From contig JBAZHC010000002.1 of NCBI GenBank assembly GCA_041652575.1, forward strand, positions 186,001 to 250,000: a stretch of DNA of 64,000 bases, in the 5' to 3' direction. The DNA comes from Phycisphaerae bacterium (GTDB lineage Bacteria; Planctomycetota; Phycisphaerae; Sedimentisphaerales; UBA12454). The notes below the pieces were generated by a model, which did not search any database, was not told the DNA's origin, and saw nothing but the letters and a program-made list of their open reading frames with translations. How positions within the stretch are numbered: the first letter of the stretch is position 1; every line of letters starts with the position of its first letter. A program made the translations under genes and the position numbers. This document shows, in pieces, positions 1 to 8,037 of the stretch.

Positions 1-594
1 TTCGGTTCAGACGCGTCTAAATTTCCCGATCCGAAACAATACGAACAAAAAATTGTGGAAATCACCGGCCTGATAAAATCTTATCAGAGCCGGCCGGAGA
101 TTATTCTGGCTGACCCCTGTCAAATCAGAATTTTATCTCTTAAGAGTTCATCTGTTAAAAAAGACCCGGTTCTTTGCATGGTTGCGGCAATAATTGACGG
201 CGATACTATCAAGGTCGATATTGGAGGAGAAACTGAAACCGTAAGGCTGATTGGAATAGATACTCCCGAAATAGCGAATTCTCAGAATACCGGTCAGGAG
301 TATTTCGGCACTGAAGCGGCTCAATATACTAAACAGCTTATTGAAAACAAGCTTGTCTATCTGATACCCGACCCGATGCAGTCGGACCGGGATAAGTACG
401 GCAGAATTTTAAGATATGTTTTCCTGAAAGATGGTACTTTCATCAATGCAAAACTCATCAGGGAAGGTTACGCTTATAACTATATATACGAGCCGTTCCA
501 ATTTATGAAGTATTTTTATACTTTGGAGAAACTGGCAAAAGAAGACAGATTTGGGATGTGGGCCGACAAAAAAAACAGGGCTAAGAAGAGATAG
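1..594 (+). CDS. Thermonuclease (SNase)-family nuclease, 5' truncated by window edge
   Basis: The frame is open from base 1, so the start lies upstream and the GTG at 55 is not needed. The C-terminal ~135 residues form a staphylococcal-nuclease-like OB fold: IDGDTIKVDI, then VRLIGIDTPE with the catalytic Arg and metal-binding Asp/Thr, and later DKYGRILRYVF with the second active-site Arg. The preceding ~50 residues look like another small OB-fold/DNA-binding segment (FGSDASKFPDP, VEITGLIKSY). Family members hydrolyse DNA or RNA with Ca2+ and are usually exported or membrane-anchored; any signal peptide would lie outside the window. The gene ends 11 bp before the convergent anti-sigma gene. 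Confidence 0.85.
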   Translation, partial: FGSDASKFPDPKQYEQKIVEITGLIKSYQSRPEIILADPCQIRILSLKSSSVKKDPVLCMVAAIIDGDTIKVDIGGETETVRLIGIDTPEIANSQNTGQEYFGTEAAQYTKQLIENKLVYLIPDPMQSDRDKYGRILRYVFLKDGTFINAKLIREGYAYNYIYEPFQFMKYFYTLEKLAKEDRFGMWADKKNRAKKR

Positions 595-605
595 AACCGG
601 TACTG

Positions 606-1664
606 TTACGGCACCAGGAAAACATCTGTTGCACAGGCAGGCCTTTCTGTGCCGCGATATGTGTTAAGGTCTTTTACCGTGAAGATATCATCGTCTTGGC
701 CGACGACTCTGCCGGAGAGGAATTTGACCGATCCATCGCTGAACATAACGTTTTGGCCTCTGCTGCGATGACTGCTGCTGTTGATTCTTAACAGTTTTTC
801 GCTTAACGTAACAGGGTCAAATTCAGATTTAGAGAGGCAATTTGGATTTTTAAGACAGGCTTCGAAAATGGGGTTCGTATCGGACATCAACGGTGTTGAA
901 CTTTTCGGATAGACGGCCTTGTTCGGCTCGCAGATGAGTCTGAAACTGTAAGTGATATATCGCCTGTTTGGAAAATCAGAAAGACCTGCGATTTGTGCCC
1001 GGTCCAGTTTAATTTGTTTTTTATTACTGCCTCCGGGGCAGGTAAACACTTCCGGCTGGAGGTAGTTCTGTTTTACGAGCAGCCAGACGTGCCTTGTATT
1101 TGACTGATTTTCCGATCCGGTTGAGCCGACCTTCCACCATGGATTACCGGCCTTTGTGGTAACGGCAGGAAGAAAATTCTGATGTTCGCCGGCGTATTGT
1201 GTTACGCCCTGAGCGACTTTAGAAAGATTTGCTTCACAGGCAGTCTGCCAGGCCTGCGCCCGCATAGACCTTGATACCGGTACGAATAAACCGGAGAATA
1301 TTAGTATGCCTGCGGCAATTGCGGCGGCATCGGCAAGGCTTCGCCAGAAGCTCGGCCGTTTTGTGACTAACTTTTCGTTTTCAGCCTGCAGTAATTTTTC
1401 GAGACCTTCCGGGCCAGTTGAAGCATTATGATGCGAATAGAGCTGCTGAAGAGTTTTTTCAACGAGATAATCGGGACAGCTTACGCAGGTTTGGTGGTCG
1501 AGATGCTCAAGGGGAGAAAGCGAATGATGAAGCCTGTTGTAAAACTCTATCGCACCCTGATGTTTTTGCAGAAGCTCTTTTGCTATGTCGGTTTCCTGCT
1601 GGTCTGCACATTCGAAATAATAATCGAGCAGTATATCCCGCTGTTCTTTGTTAAGCGTATCCAT
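606..1664 (-). CDS. Membrane anti-sigma-like protein with H-X9-DG pseudopilin-like C-terminus
   Basis: The start is taken at 1664, where ATG overlaps the sigma gene's stop as TGATG; this gives about 352 residues. The N-terminal ~100 residues have an anti-sigma look with a zinc-finger-like HQTCVSC segment (HxxCxxC). One transmembrane helix follows (ADAAAIAAGILIFSG...). The outer part resembles planctomycete pseudopilin-like proteins: a helix with LSKVAQGVTQYAGEH and near the C-terminus the H-X9-DG motif, HRSRGQNVMFSDGSVKFL. Being co-translated with an ECF sigma factor suggests it holds the sigma factor at the membrane (inference). The joining of an anti-sigma domain to a surface/pilin-like sensor is the notable part. 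Confidence 0.7.
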   Translation of the reverse strand: MDTLNKEQRDILLDYYFECADQQETDIAKELLQKHQGAIEFYNRLHHSLSPLEHLDHQTCVSCPDYLVEKTLQQLYSHHNASTGPEGLEKLLQAENEKLVTKRPSFWRSLADAAAIAAGILIFSGLFVPVSRSMRAQAWQTACEANLSKVAQGVTQYAGEHQNFLPAVTTKAGNPWWKVGSTGSENQSNTRHVWLLVKQNYLQPEVFTCPGGSNKKQIKLDRAQIAGLSDFPNRRYITYSFRLICEPNKAVYPKSSTPLMSDTNPIFEACLKNPNCLSKSEFDPVTLSEKLLRINSSSHRSRGQNVMFSDGSVKFLSGRVVGQDDDIFTVKDLNTYRGTERPACATDVFLVP

Positions 1665-2290
1665 CAAATCATTCCGTCTGTTGTAGTCGATTTCCATTTT
1701 TTGGTAAAATGCACTATGGCTGTATGCAGCCGGCTTTTCACCGTCCCTATTGGTATACTCAAAATGTCAGCCATTTGTTTGTAAGAAAATTGTTCAAAAT
1801 AGGCTAAAAGGAGAATTTCGCGAAGATTTCCAGGCATACTTTCTATAATCCGGCGGACTTTTTCGGCCTGTTCTGTCCTGGCGGCTTCATCGTAAGGTGT
1901 TATTTCGTAAGACTTTAGGGAATTTACAACATCGTCAACATTGAGGTCTGAAGGTTCGGCCATAGCACCTATAGAAACAGTGTCCTGTCTTTGCTGTTTT
2001 CGCAGGGTATCCCTTGCTTTATTCGCTGCGATTGTGAAAAGCCATGGCCGCAGGGGCTTGTCTTTTTCGAAGGTTTTTCTGCTCCTGTAGAGCTGCAGAA
2101 ACGTCTCCTGAAAGGCGTCTTCCACAAGCTGAGACTGGTTGAGGAACCTCCTTAAAAACGCGTAAAGCGGGTTTTTGTATCGCGTTACGATTTCCTGAAA
2201 GGCGTCCTTGTCTCCGGCGACATAACGACGCAACAGGTACTGTTCGTCCGCTTTGGCTTTTTGATTTTTATGTTCGTCAATGTTTTTCAT
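1664..2290 (-). CDS. ECF RNA polymerase sigma factor
   Basis: A 208-residue sigma-70 family protein of ECF size. Region 2 is visible as YAFLRRFLNQ, VEDAFQETFLQLY and RPWLFTIAANKARD; region 4 as LREILLLAYFEQFSYKQMA followed by the helix-turn-helix IPIGTVKSRLHTA. It directs RNA polymerase core to a small regulon. Its stop overlaps the start of the anti-sigma-like gene, so both are made together and the partner probably controls it. The upstream gap to the next gene is about 75 bp and holds any promoter. Confidence 0.9.
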   Translation of the reverse strand: MKNIDEHKNQKAKADEQYLLRRYVAGDKDAFQEIVTRYKNPLYAFLRRFLNQSQLVEDAFQETFLQLYRSRKTFEKDKPLRPWLFTIAANKARDTLRKQQRQDTVSIGAMAEPSDLNVDDVVNSLKSYEITPYDEAARTEQAEKVRRIIESMPGNLREILLLAYFEQFSYKQMADILSIPIGTVKSRLHTAIVHFTKKWKSTTTDGMI

Positions 2291-2364
2291 TTTTCGGGGG
2301 CATTATAGAAGAAAAGAGGGAAAAATAAAAGGCAAAAGTAAAGCTCGGCTATCTTCTTTTTGTC

Positions 2365-3885
2365 CTATGTTTCGGCGTAATAACTGCTTCGCGTAAACGG
2401 CGAAGACATAACCCAATCGAAGCCAAGCTGTTTTGCCCGCTCGGCCCAGTAGTCGAATTTCTCCGGCCTGATGTATTCGGCGACCTCAAGCGATTGTTTA
2501 GAAGGTTTAAGATACTGACCTATTGCCAGACGGTTACAGTTTACGTTTCGCAGGTCTTTTAGAACCTGTTCGATTTCATCGTCCCTCTCGCCGAGGCCGA
2601 GCATAATTGAAGATTTTGTTGTAGTATCGGGCAGAAGTTTTTTTGCGATTTCAAGAAGTTTCAGAGAGGCCTGATAATCTGCGCCGCTTCTTGCGATTTT
2701 GTAGAGTCTCGGTACAGTCTCAAGATTATGGCCGAAGACAAACGGCAGGGCATTTGAGAGAATTTTAAGAGCTTCATTTTGACAGTTTTTAAAATCCGGC
2801 ACAAGAAGCTCGAATCTTATGCCGCTGTTTTGCAGCCGTACGGTATTTATAACATCTTTGAATTGTGCTGCTCCGCCGTCAGGCAAATCATCTCTCGTAA
2901 CGGAAGTGATGACGAGATATTTGATTTTCAATTGTTTGGCAAGCTGTGCAACCCTTTGCGGTTCTGTTTTATCCGGCGGCAGGGGAGAACCTTTTACGAC
3001 TGAACAGAATTTGCAGTTTCGCGTGCAGATATTGCCGAGAATGAGGACTGTAGCGGTGCCGCGGGACCAGCATTGGCCCTGATTGGGACAATTTGCATTT
3101 GTACAAATTGTCTCAATGCCGAGCTGATTGATGATTAAGCTGGTATTATTAAAACTGCCGCCTGCAGGCAGAGGCCTTTTGAGCCACTCCGGCAGCCGTC
3201 TTTTGGTTTTTGATTCATTTTTAGTAAAATGATTCAACAGGATTTTTTTAAGGGTGTTTTTTGCGGTTTCTATATCAATTTTTTTGCCGGCCTGTCCGCC
3301 ATAGCCCTGGCGAAGGCGGAGTTCCTTTTCGGCGCTGGTCATTATGACGTTATCCAGGCCGCATGGGATTATAAAGTCAAAAATACTCAAATCATTATTG
3401 ATATTTATCGCTATGCCGTGAAATGTAATCCATTTTTTGATTTGTACGCCGATAGAGGCAATCTTTCTATTCTCAATCCAAAGGCCGGGGAAGCCTTTTT
3501 TAGTTTCACTTTTAACGCCAAGTTCGGCGAGAAATTCAATTCCGATTTTTTCGAGCAAACGAACATAATCGCTCACGCCGAGACTGTGCTTCTTTAAATT
3601 TATAATCGGATAAATAACGATTTGGCCGGGATTGTGCGCTGTGCTTCCTCCGCCGCGGCGGATTTGAATAATTTCAATGCCGGCCTGTTCGATTGCGTCA
3701 GAATCTTTGAGGAGTTTGTTTGCACTGTTTCTTGCGCCGAGTGTAATAACAGGCGGATGCTCAACGATAAAAATTACTTCTTCACCGGCCTCGGTCTGCA
3801 AAGCGAGCATTGCCTTTTCCTGCATCGCAAGTACGGTGTTATAATCCTTTATCCCGCAATCTATTATGTTAATATCAGTTGTCAT
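2365..3885 (-). CDS. lipB-lipA: Bifunctional LipB-LipA fusion: octanoyltransferase + lipoyl synthase
   Basis: A single 506-residue protein joins the two steps of lipoate assembly. Residues 1-~220 are LipB: RRGGGSTAHNPGQ at 77-88, KIASIG with the active-site Lys141, and FIIPCGL with catalytic Cys175. Residues ~225-506 are LipA: CTNANCPNQGQC (Cys261/266/272, auxiliary cluster), CTRNCKFC (Cys287/291/294, radical-SAM cluster) and the terminal RSSYYAE. LipB transfers octanoate from ACP to lipoyl domains and LipA inserts two sulfurs, so the fusion would couple both on one substrate. Residues ~189-200 (LRLRQGYGGQAG) are an in-frame insertion encoded by a palindromic repeat in the last part of LipB. 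All catalytic residues I can check are present, so the protein is probably active. Confidence 0.92.
   Translation of the reverse strand: MTTDINIIDCGIKDYNTVLAMQEKAMLALQTEAGEEVIFIVEHPPVITLGARNSANKLLKDSDAIEQAGIEIIQIRRGGGSTAHNPGQIVIYPIINLKKHSLGVSDYVRLLEKIGIEFLAELGVKSETKKGFPGLWIENRKIASIGVQIKKWITFHGIAININNDLSIFDFIIPCGLDNVIMTSAEKELRLRQGYGGQAGKKIDIETAKNTLKKILLNHFTKNESKTKRRLPEWLKRPLPAGGSFNNTSLIINQLGIETICTNANCPNQGQCWSRGTATVLILGNICTRNCKFCSVVKGSPLPPDKTEPQRVAQLAKQLKIKYLVITSVTRDDLPDGGAAQFKDVINTVRLQNSGIRFELLVPDFKNCQNEALKILSNALPFVFGHNLETVPRLYKIARSGADYQASLKLLEIAKKLLPDTTTKSSIMLGLGERDDEIEQVLKDLRNVNCNRLAIGQYLKPSKQSLEVAEYIRPEKFDYWAERAKQLGFDWVMSSPFTRSSYYAET
3291..3321 (-). repeat. Palindromic repeat element inserted in frame in lipB-lipA
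   Basis: Read on the minus strand, CTCCGCCTTCGCCAGGGC is followed by TATGGCGGACAGG, with CCGCC/GGCGG arms. It encodes LRLRQGYGGQ inside the fusion protein. The same framework (CCGCC-nTCGCnA...GCTATGGCGG-AnA) recurs at 11684-11714 and 20733-20763 on the plus strand with a changed loop, so it is a dispersed family. Its translation is glycine-rich and probably tolerated as a surface loop. Confidence 0.7.
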
Positions 3886-3935
3886 TGGTCATCATTATAT
3901 CGCAATTAATATAAAATTAAAACTTTTTACATATT

Positions 3936-3975
3936 ATGCTTGACAGTGCATACTATGTAATACATAATATGTAAT
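3936..3975 (+). promoter_or_regulatory. padR promoter with ATGT/ACAT operator
   Basis: TTGACA (3940-3945), a 17-bp spacer and CATAAT (3963-3968) make a strong sigma-70 type promoter 35-60 bp ahead of padR. Overlapping it, ATGT (3955), ACAT (3962) and ATGT (3969) match the ATGT/ACAT half-sites known for PadR-family operators, which suggests autorepression. Confidence 0.65.
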
Positions 3976-4003
3976 AGAAACCAATATTTTCAGGAGTATA
4001 CAA

Positions 4004-4345
4004 ATGAAATTTGAGCGAGAGTTATTAAAAGGAATAGCTCCGGTTGTAGTGCTCGAGACTTTATCTCGCGGCAGGATGTATGGTTACGAGCTGAGCGAGG
4101 CCATCGAAAACAAAAGTCAAAAGATTCTCACTTTAGGCCAGGGAACGCTTTATCCGCTGCTTTACAACCTCGAATCCCAAAAACTGATTAAAGGCCAATG
4201 GGAAACCGCCGAATCCGGCAGAGAACGCAAGTATTATTCGATTACGAGCAAAGGCAAACAGCGTCTCGAAACCGATAAGGTACAACTTGCAGATTTATTC
4301 AAAGCGATGAAACTTGTTTTCGGGACAAGCATGGCAAATATTTGA
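4004..4345 (+). CDS. PadR-family transcriptional regulator
   Basis: A 113-residue winged-helix protein typical of the short PadR class: VVVLETLSRGRMYGYELSEAIE, then GQGTLYPLLYNLESQKLIKGQWE and the wing RERKYYSITSKGKQRL. The ribosome site CAGGAG lies 8 bp before ATG. PadR proteins repress by binding ATGT/ACAT sites, and such sites overlap this gene's own promoter. In many bacteria padR is followed by a HAAS/DUF1700-type membrane protein whose activity or synthesis it controls, and that partner lies directly downstream here. Confidence 0.92.
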   Translation: MKFERELLKGIAPVVVLETLSRGRMYGYELSEAIENKSQKILTLGQGTLYPLLYNLESQKLIKGQWETAESGRERKYYSITSKGKQRLETDKVQLADLFKAMKLVFGTSMANI

Positions 4346-4351
4346 TTTTTG

Positions 4352-4396
4352 CCACAGAGTTTTTTAGCCACAGAGAGCACAGAGCTCACAGAGGGA
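4352..4396. repeat. Tandem 'CACAGAG' repeat
   Basis: Units of CACAGAG(nn) recur four to five times between padR and the next ATG (GCCACAGAG, GCCACAGAGAGCACAGAG, CTCACAGAG). If translated in frame with the downstream gene they give SHREHRAHRG, a common artefact of over-long start calls. I treat it as an untranslated simple repeat. Confidence 0.6.
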
Positions 4397-4401
4397 TAGA
4401 T

Positions 4402-6016
4402 ATGAAAAAGGAAATGAAACATTCAGATTTTGTCAATTTGCCTGCCTGCGTTGCGGATTATATTAAGCTTGTAATAAAGAAGATGCGATGGCACAAAAAG
4501 GTTCGTGCAGACGTTCAGGCCGAGCTTATCTCACATTTCGAAGATGCCCTGAAAGACTGCAAAACAAACGAGGACAAAGAAAAAACAGCTAAGGAGTTGA
4601 TTGCCAATTTCGGCGACGCAAAACTTATCGCCACTCTTACACGCCGGGCAAAAAAACGCTGCCGCCCGCTTTGGCAAAAAGTACTGATTCATTCATTTCA
4701 GATTATTGGAATAATTATCATTTATATAGTAATTTGCGGTGTTTATCTTTCTTCAGGTAAGCCAAATATCTCTTTAAACTATGTCGAATGGCTCAATAAC
4801 TATGTTCGTCAGGGCAGAGACGAATCCCTCAACAGCGCTCCGATGATAAAAAAAACAGCCGACCTTTTCATAGATGAACCTAATTGGCTAAAAGAAAGCA
4901 AGGCAAAATGGCCGGATGATTTTAACGAAATCCAGTTAAAGGAGTTTGAAAACTGGCTGTTGCAAAATTCTCAGGCAATTGAAACGTTCAGGAAAGCATC
5001 TGAAAAGCCGTATTATTGGAATATTTATGACGCCAATAAATCAGATTTTACCCGGATGAATGAAGTATTGGATTATCCGATGAAAGAGCTTTCAAAATAT
5101 CGCTGGATGGCAAGGATAATGGATTGGCAGGTGCGATACTCGGCATACAGAAACGAAACACAAACTGCGGTAAACGACGTGATAGATTTATGTAAATTCG
5201 GTCATAATATGCAGGGTACCGGATTGCTTGTCGAGCAGCTTGTCGGAATAGCGATTGAGGCGGTAGGATTTGCAACTACATATGACGTCATAAGCAAAAA
5301 TGATGTATCAGTTCGGCAATTAGAAGATTTGCAAAGTTTCTTTCAGCAGGAACGGGGCGGCGATGTAATTAACATTGAAGCAGAGAAAGTAATCTTATAC
5401 GACTTTATTCAACGAAACTTTGCTGATGATGGAAAAGGTGGCGGCAGACCTGTTCGCCAGGGTACTGGTTTTGCCGGCAAAAACACAGTTCAGATAATTT
5501 TCAATATATTGATATTTAATCTGCCGGACAGAAAAAAAGTAATTGAACAGGTTGACAATGTATATGATGCGTATAGGCAATTATTTGAAAGTTCGAATTT
5601 TGAAAGTGCAGAAATAAAATTCAATCAGGAAGTAAGTGATGCTCCGATGCTTTTACAAATTTCTTTTCCGGCATTAAAAAATCTTGGCAAACTTTCATGG
5701 CGTTTCAAAACTCAAAGAGACGGTCTTATCACAACTTTGGCGGTTATGAGATACAAAAAACAGACCGGCAAATACCCCGACGGCTGAGGAATTAGTAGAA
5801 AAAGGTTTTATGGTCAAAATGCCTTTCGATGTATATCGAAATGGGCCATTAACATATCGAAAAACTGACACTGGTTTCATATTGTATAGTTTCAGCGAAG
5901 ACAGGGATGATGATGGAGGGAAAATGGGGGTTAGCAAAGAAGGCAAACCGTATATGTGGAATTCTGAGGGCGATGCTGTTTTCTGGCCGGTAACACATCT
6001 TTCAGGTAAAAAATAG
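4402..6016 (+). pseudogene. HAAS-type membrane protein partner of PadR, split by a frameshift
   Basis: Translation begins at ATG 4402 after a GAGGGA site; the longer TTG start at 4342 only adds the tandem-repeat peptide. The first ~80 residues form a HAAS-like cytoplasmic domain (VRADVQAELISHFEDALKD, ELIANFGDAKLIA) followed by a transmembrane helix (IIGIIIIYIVICGVYL) and a ~330-residue outer region. The frame stops at 5787 right after TGKYPDG. The +1 frame continues with the expected EELVEKGFMVKMPFDVYRNGP to a stop at 6016. One missing or extra base near 5779-5786 explains this. It could be a real inactivation or an assembly error. The product is unknown beyond being a PadR-linked membrane protein. 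Confidence 0.65.
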
Positions 6017-6134
6017 TCCTGTTATAAAATTTGTTAAATTTCCTGAACAAAGCCTTATAGGCCGGCGTATGTAATATTGGAAAAAGTAAATAACATAATT
6101 CTTCTTTGCCTCCTCCTAGGTTCAAATAGACTGT

Positions 6135-6170
6135 GGCGGCCTTTAGAGCATTAAAGGCCGCCTTTTCTTT
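6135..6170 (+). terminator. Rho-independent terminator
   Basis: GGCGGCCTTTA (6135-6145) pairs perfectly with TAAAGGCCGCC (6152-6162) over a 6-nt loop, followed by TTTTCTTTTT. It ends the padR/HAAS transcript; the T-tract lies on the plus side only. Confidence 0.85.
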
Positions 6171-6181
6171 TTATCCATTAA

Positions 6182-7222
6182 TTAAAGTAATTTAATGCCG
6201 GCTTGTCCGCATTTATCGAGCATATCCTGCGGCCAGATACTTGCGTGCACTTCGCCGACATGAATTTTCCGCAGCAGGAACATACATAATCTTGATTGTC
6301 CGATACCGCCGCCAATCGATAACGGCAGTTCACCGTTGAGCAGTCTTTTGTGCCAGGCGAACTCGGTTCTGTTAAGAGAGTTTCGTATTTCGAGTTGTTT
6401 CAGCATTGCGTCTTTATCAACACGGATGCCCATCGAGCTTATTTCAAAGGCCCTGTTCAGTATCGGATACCACAAAAGGATATCGCCGTTAAGGCCTTTT
6501 CTGTCGCTGCCTGTCGGCGTAACCCAGTCGTCATAGTCCGGCGCTCTGCCGTCGTGAAGGGTACCGTCTTTAAGTTCGCCGCCGATACCGATTACAAAAA
6601 CGGCGCCGTGTTCTTTTGTGATTTTATCTTCCCGCTGTCTCGGAGGAAGGTCGGGATACATTTCGAGGAGTTCTTCGGTGTGAATAAATTTAATATCTTT
6701 CGGCAGTATCGGCGTTATCTGCGGGTATAGAGTGCGGACGTGATTTTCAGTTTCACGAATGGCGTTATAGATTGTCCTGACAATACTTTTGAGAAAATCG
6801 AGGTTTCTCTCCTGCGGCTTGATAGTTCTTTCCCAGTCCCACTGGTCCACGTAAATCGAATGAAGATTATCGAGCGATTCTTCGTCGGGCCTTATCGCGT
6901 TCATATCCGTATAAAGACCTTCGCCGGGCTGAAAGCCGTAATCGGCAAGCACCATTCGTTTCCACTTGGCCAGCGAAAATACCACCTCCGCGTCGGCGTC
7001 GTTATCGTCTCTTACCTGGAACGTTACCTTGCGCTCAATGCCGTTAAGGTCATCGTTAATGCCCGAACCCTTACGGACAAACAGCGGCGCCGAAACGCGC
7101 TGCAGACTCAAATTCCAGGCGAGAGCCTGTTCAAAAAAATCCTTTAATTCCTTTATGGCTTTTTCAGTTTCTCTAAGCGACAGTGGCGATTTGTACTTCG
7201 GGTCAATATAAAGGTTCGACAA
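6182..7222 (-). CDS. asnA: Aspartate--ammonia ligase (asparagine synthetase A)
   Basis: A 346-residue protein of the AsnA family, which is a class II aminoacyl-tRNA-synthetase relative using ammonia rather than glutamine. Visible blocks include LQRVSAPLFVRKGSGINDDLNG, VHSIYVDQWDWE-like text (LHSIYVDQWDWE), GDILLWYPILNRAFEISSMGIRVD and the ATP-binding end LPLSIGGGIGQSRLCMFLL. It makes asparagine from aspartate, ATP and ammonia in the cytoplasm. Length agrees with E. coli AsnA (330). An OmpA-like gene lies upstream on the same strand with a terminator between, so it is probably transcribed separately. Confidence 0.95.
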   Translation of the reverse strand: MSNLYIDPKYKSPLSLRETEKAIKELKDFFEQALAWNLSLQRVSAPLFVRKGSGINDDLNGIERKVTFQVRDDNDADAEVVFSLAKWKRMVLADYGFQPGEGLYTDMNAIRPDEESLDNLHSIYVDQWDWERTIKPQERNLDFLKSIVRTIYNAIRETENHVRTLYPQITPILPKDIKFIHTEELLEMYPDLPPRQREDKITKEHGAVFVIGIGGELKDGTLHDGRAPDYDDWVTPTGSDRKGLNGDILLWYPILNRAFEISSMGIRVDKDAMLKQLEIRNSLNRTEFAWHKRLLNGELPLSIGGGIGQSRLCMFLLRKIHVGEVHASIWPQDMLDKCGQAGIKLL

Positions 7223-7256
7223 TTTTTACTCCCTGAAAACCAGTAATAATTCTTTA

Positions 7257-7290
7257 TAAAAAAACGGCCCCGGCAAAAAACCGGGACCGT
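7257..7290 (-). terminator. Rho-independent terminator after the OmpA-like gene
   Basis: On the minus strand ACGGTCCCGG pairs with CCGGGGCCGT across a T-rich loop and is followed by a run of seven T. It lies between the OmpA-like gene and asnA and separates the two transcripts. Confidence 0.85.
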
Positions 7291-7325
7291 AAAACCGTTT
7301 ATTAATTCCGTTCTTTAAACGGCAT

Positions 7326-7997
7326 TTATCTCATGTGCACAACGATTTCAACTCTTCTGTTCTTTGCCTTGCCGCTGCCGGAATTTGGCGCTACCGGTCT
7401 GCTCGAACCGCAGCCGATGGCTCTGATTCTGTCATCCGGAATGCCGGTGGAATTTAACTGCCTGAGAACTGAAAGAGCTCTTTGTGAAGACAACTCCCAG
7501 TTATCCTTCCAGCTTGATTTCTTTATCGGGTCGGTATCTGTATGGCCGACGACATCTATTAATCTGCCGCTGTATTTGTCCTTCAAAACCGAAACAATGC
7601 CGTCGAGATTGCCCTTGGCACTTGTTTTTAGAACGGCCTTGCCTGAATCGAACAAAATCATTTCAGGCAGGGTAACGGTAATCGTTCCGGCCTTTGCGTC
7701 TACATCGACATCGTAATCACCGAAGCCTGTGGCATCGCCGCCGGATTTGCCGCCTTCCATTTGCTTTTTCATATCTTCCAGTGCCTGCTGACTTTCAGCA
7801 AGTCTGCCGGCAAGTTCCTGCTTTTCGGAGGCACTGCCCTCGAGAGTGGATTTGCAGTTATCGTACAAACCCTTGAGGTTCTGATGCTCGACATTCAGAG
7901 AGTTATATTTTTTCTTATAGTTTTCACAGCCGGTGATGAGACTATAAGAGACCATTATAACAGCCAGCAACAACACTTTTTTTCTCAGAGCAAACAT
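7326..7997 (-). CDS. OmpA-domain outer-membrane lipoprotein (Pal/MotB-like)
   Basis: The 223-residue protein starts with a lipoprotein signal (VLLLAVIMVSYSLITGC, lipobox LITGC). A coiled coil follows at ~30-75 (HQNLKGLYDNCKSTL, SEKQELAGRLAESQQAL) and then a C-terminal OmpA/MotB domain. Peptidoglycan-binding residues sit in VVGHTDTDPI, ELSSQRALSVL and NRRVEIVV. It should anchor the outer envelope to peptidoglycan. The gene has its own terminator and is 40 bp downstream of the prepilin peptidase gene. Confidence 0.9.
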   Translation of the reverse strand: MFALRKKVLLLAVIMVSYSLITGCENYKKKYNSLNVEHQNLKGLYDNCKSTLEGSASEKQELAGRLAESQQALEDMKKQMEGGKSGGDATGFGDYDVDVDAKAGTITVTLPEMILFDSGKAVLKTSAKGNLDGIVSVLKDKYSGRLIDVVGHTDTDPIKKSSWKDNWELSSQRALSVLRQLNSTGIPDDRIRAIGCGSSRPVAPNSGSGKAKNRRVEIVVHMR

Positions 7998-8037
7998 TAT
8001 CCATCTCCTTTATTTTAAAAAATTCATTCCTTTTTAT

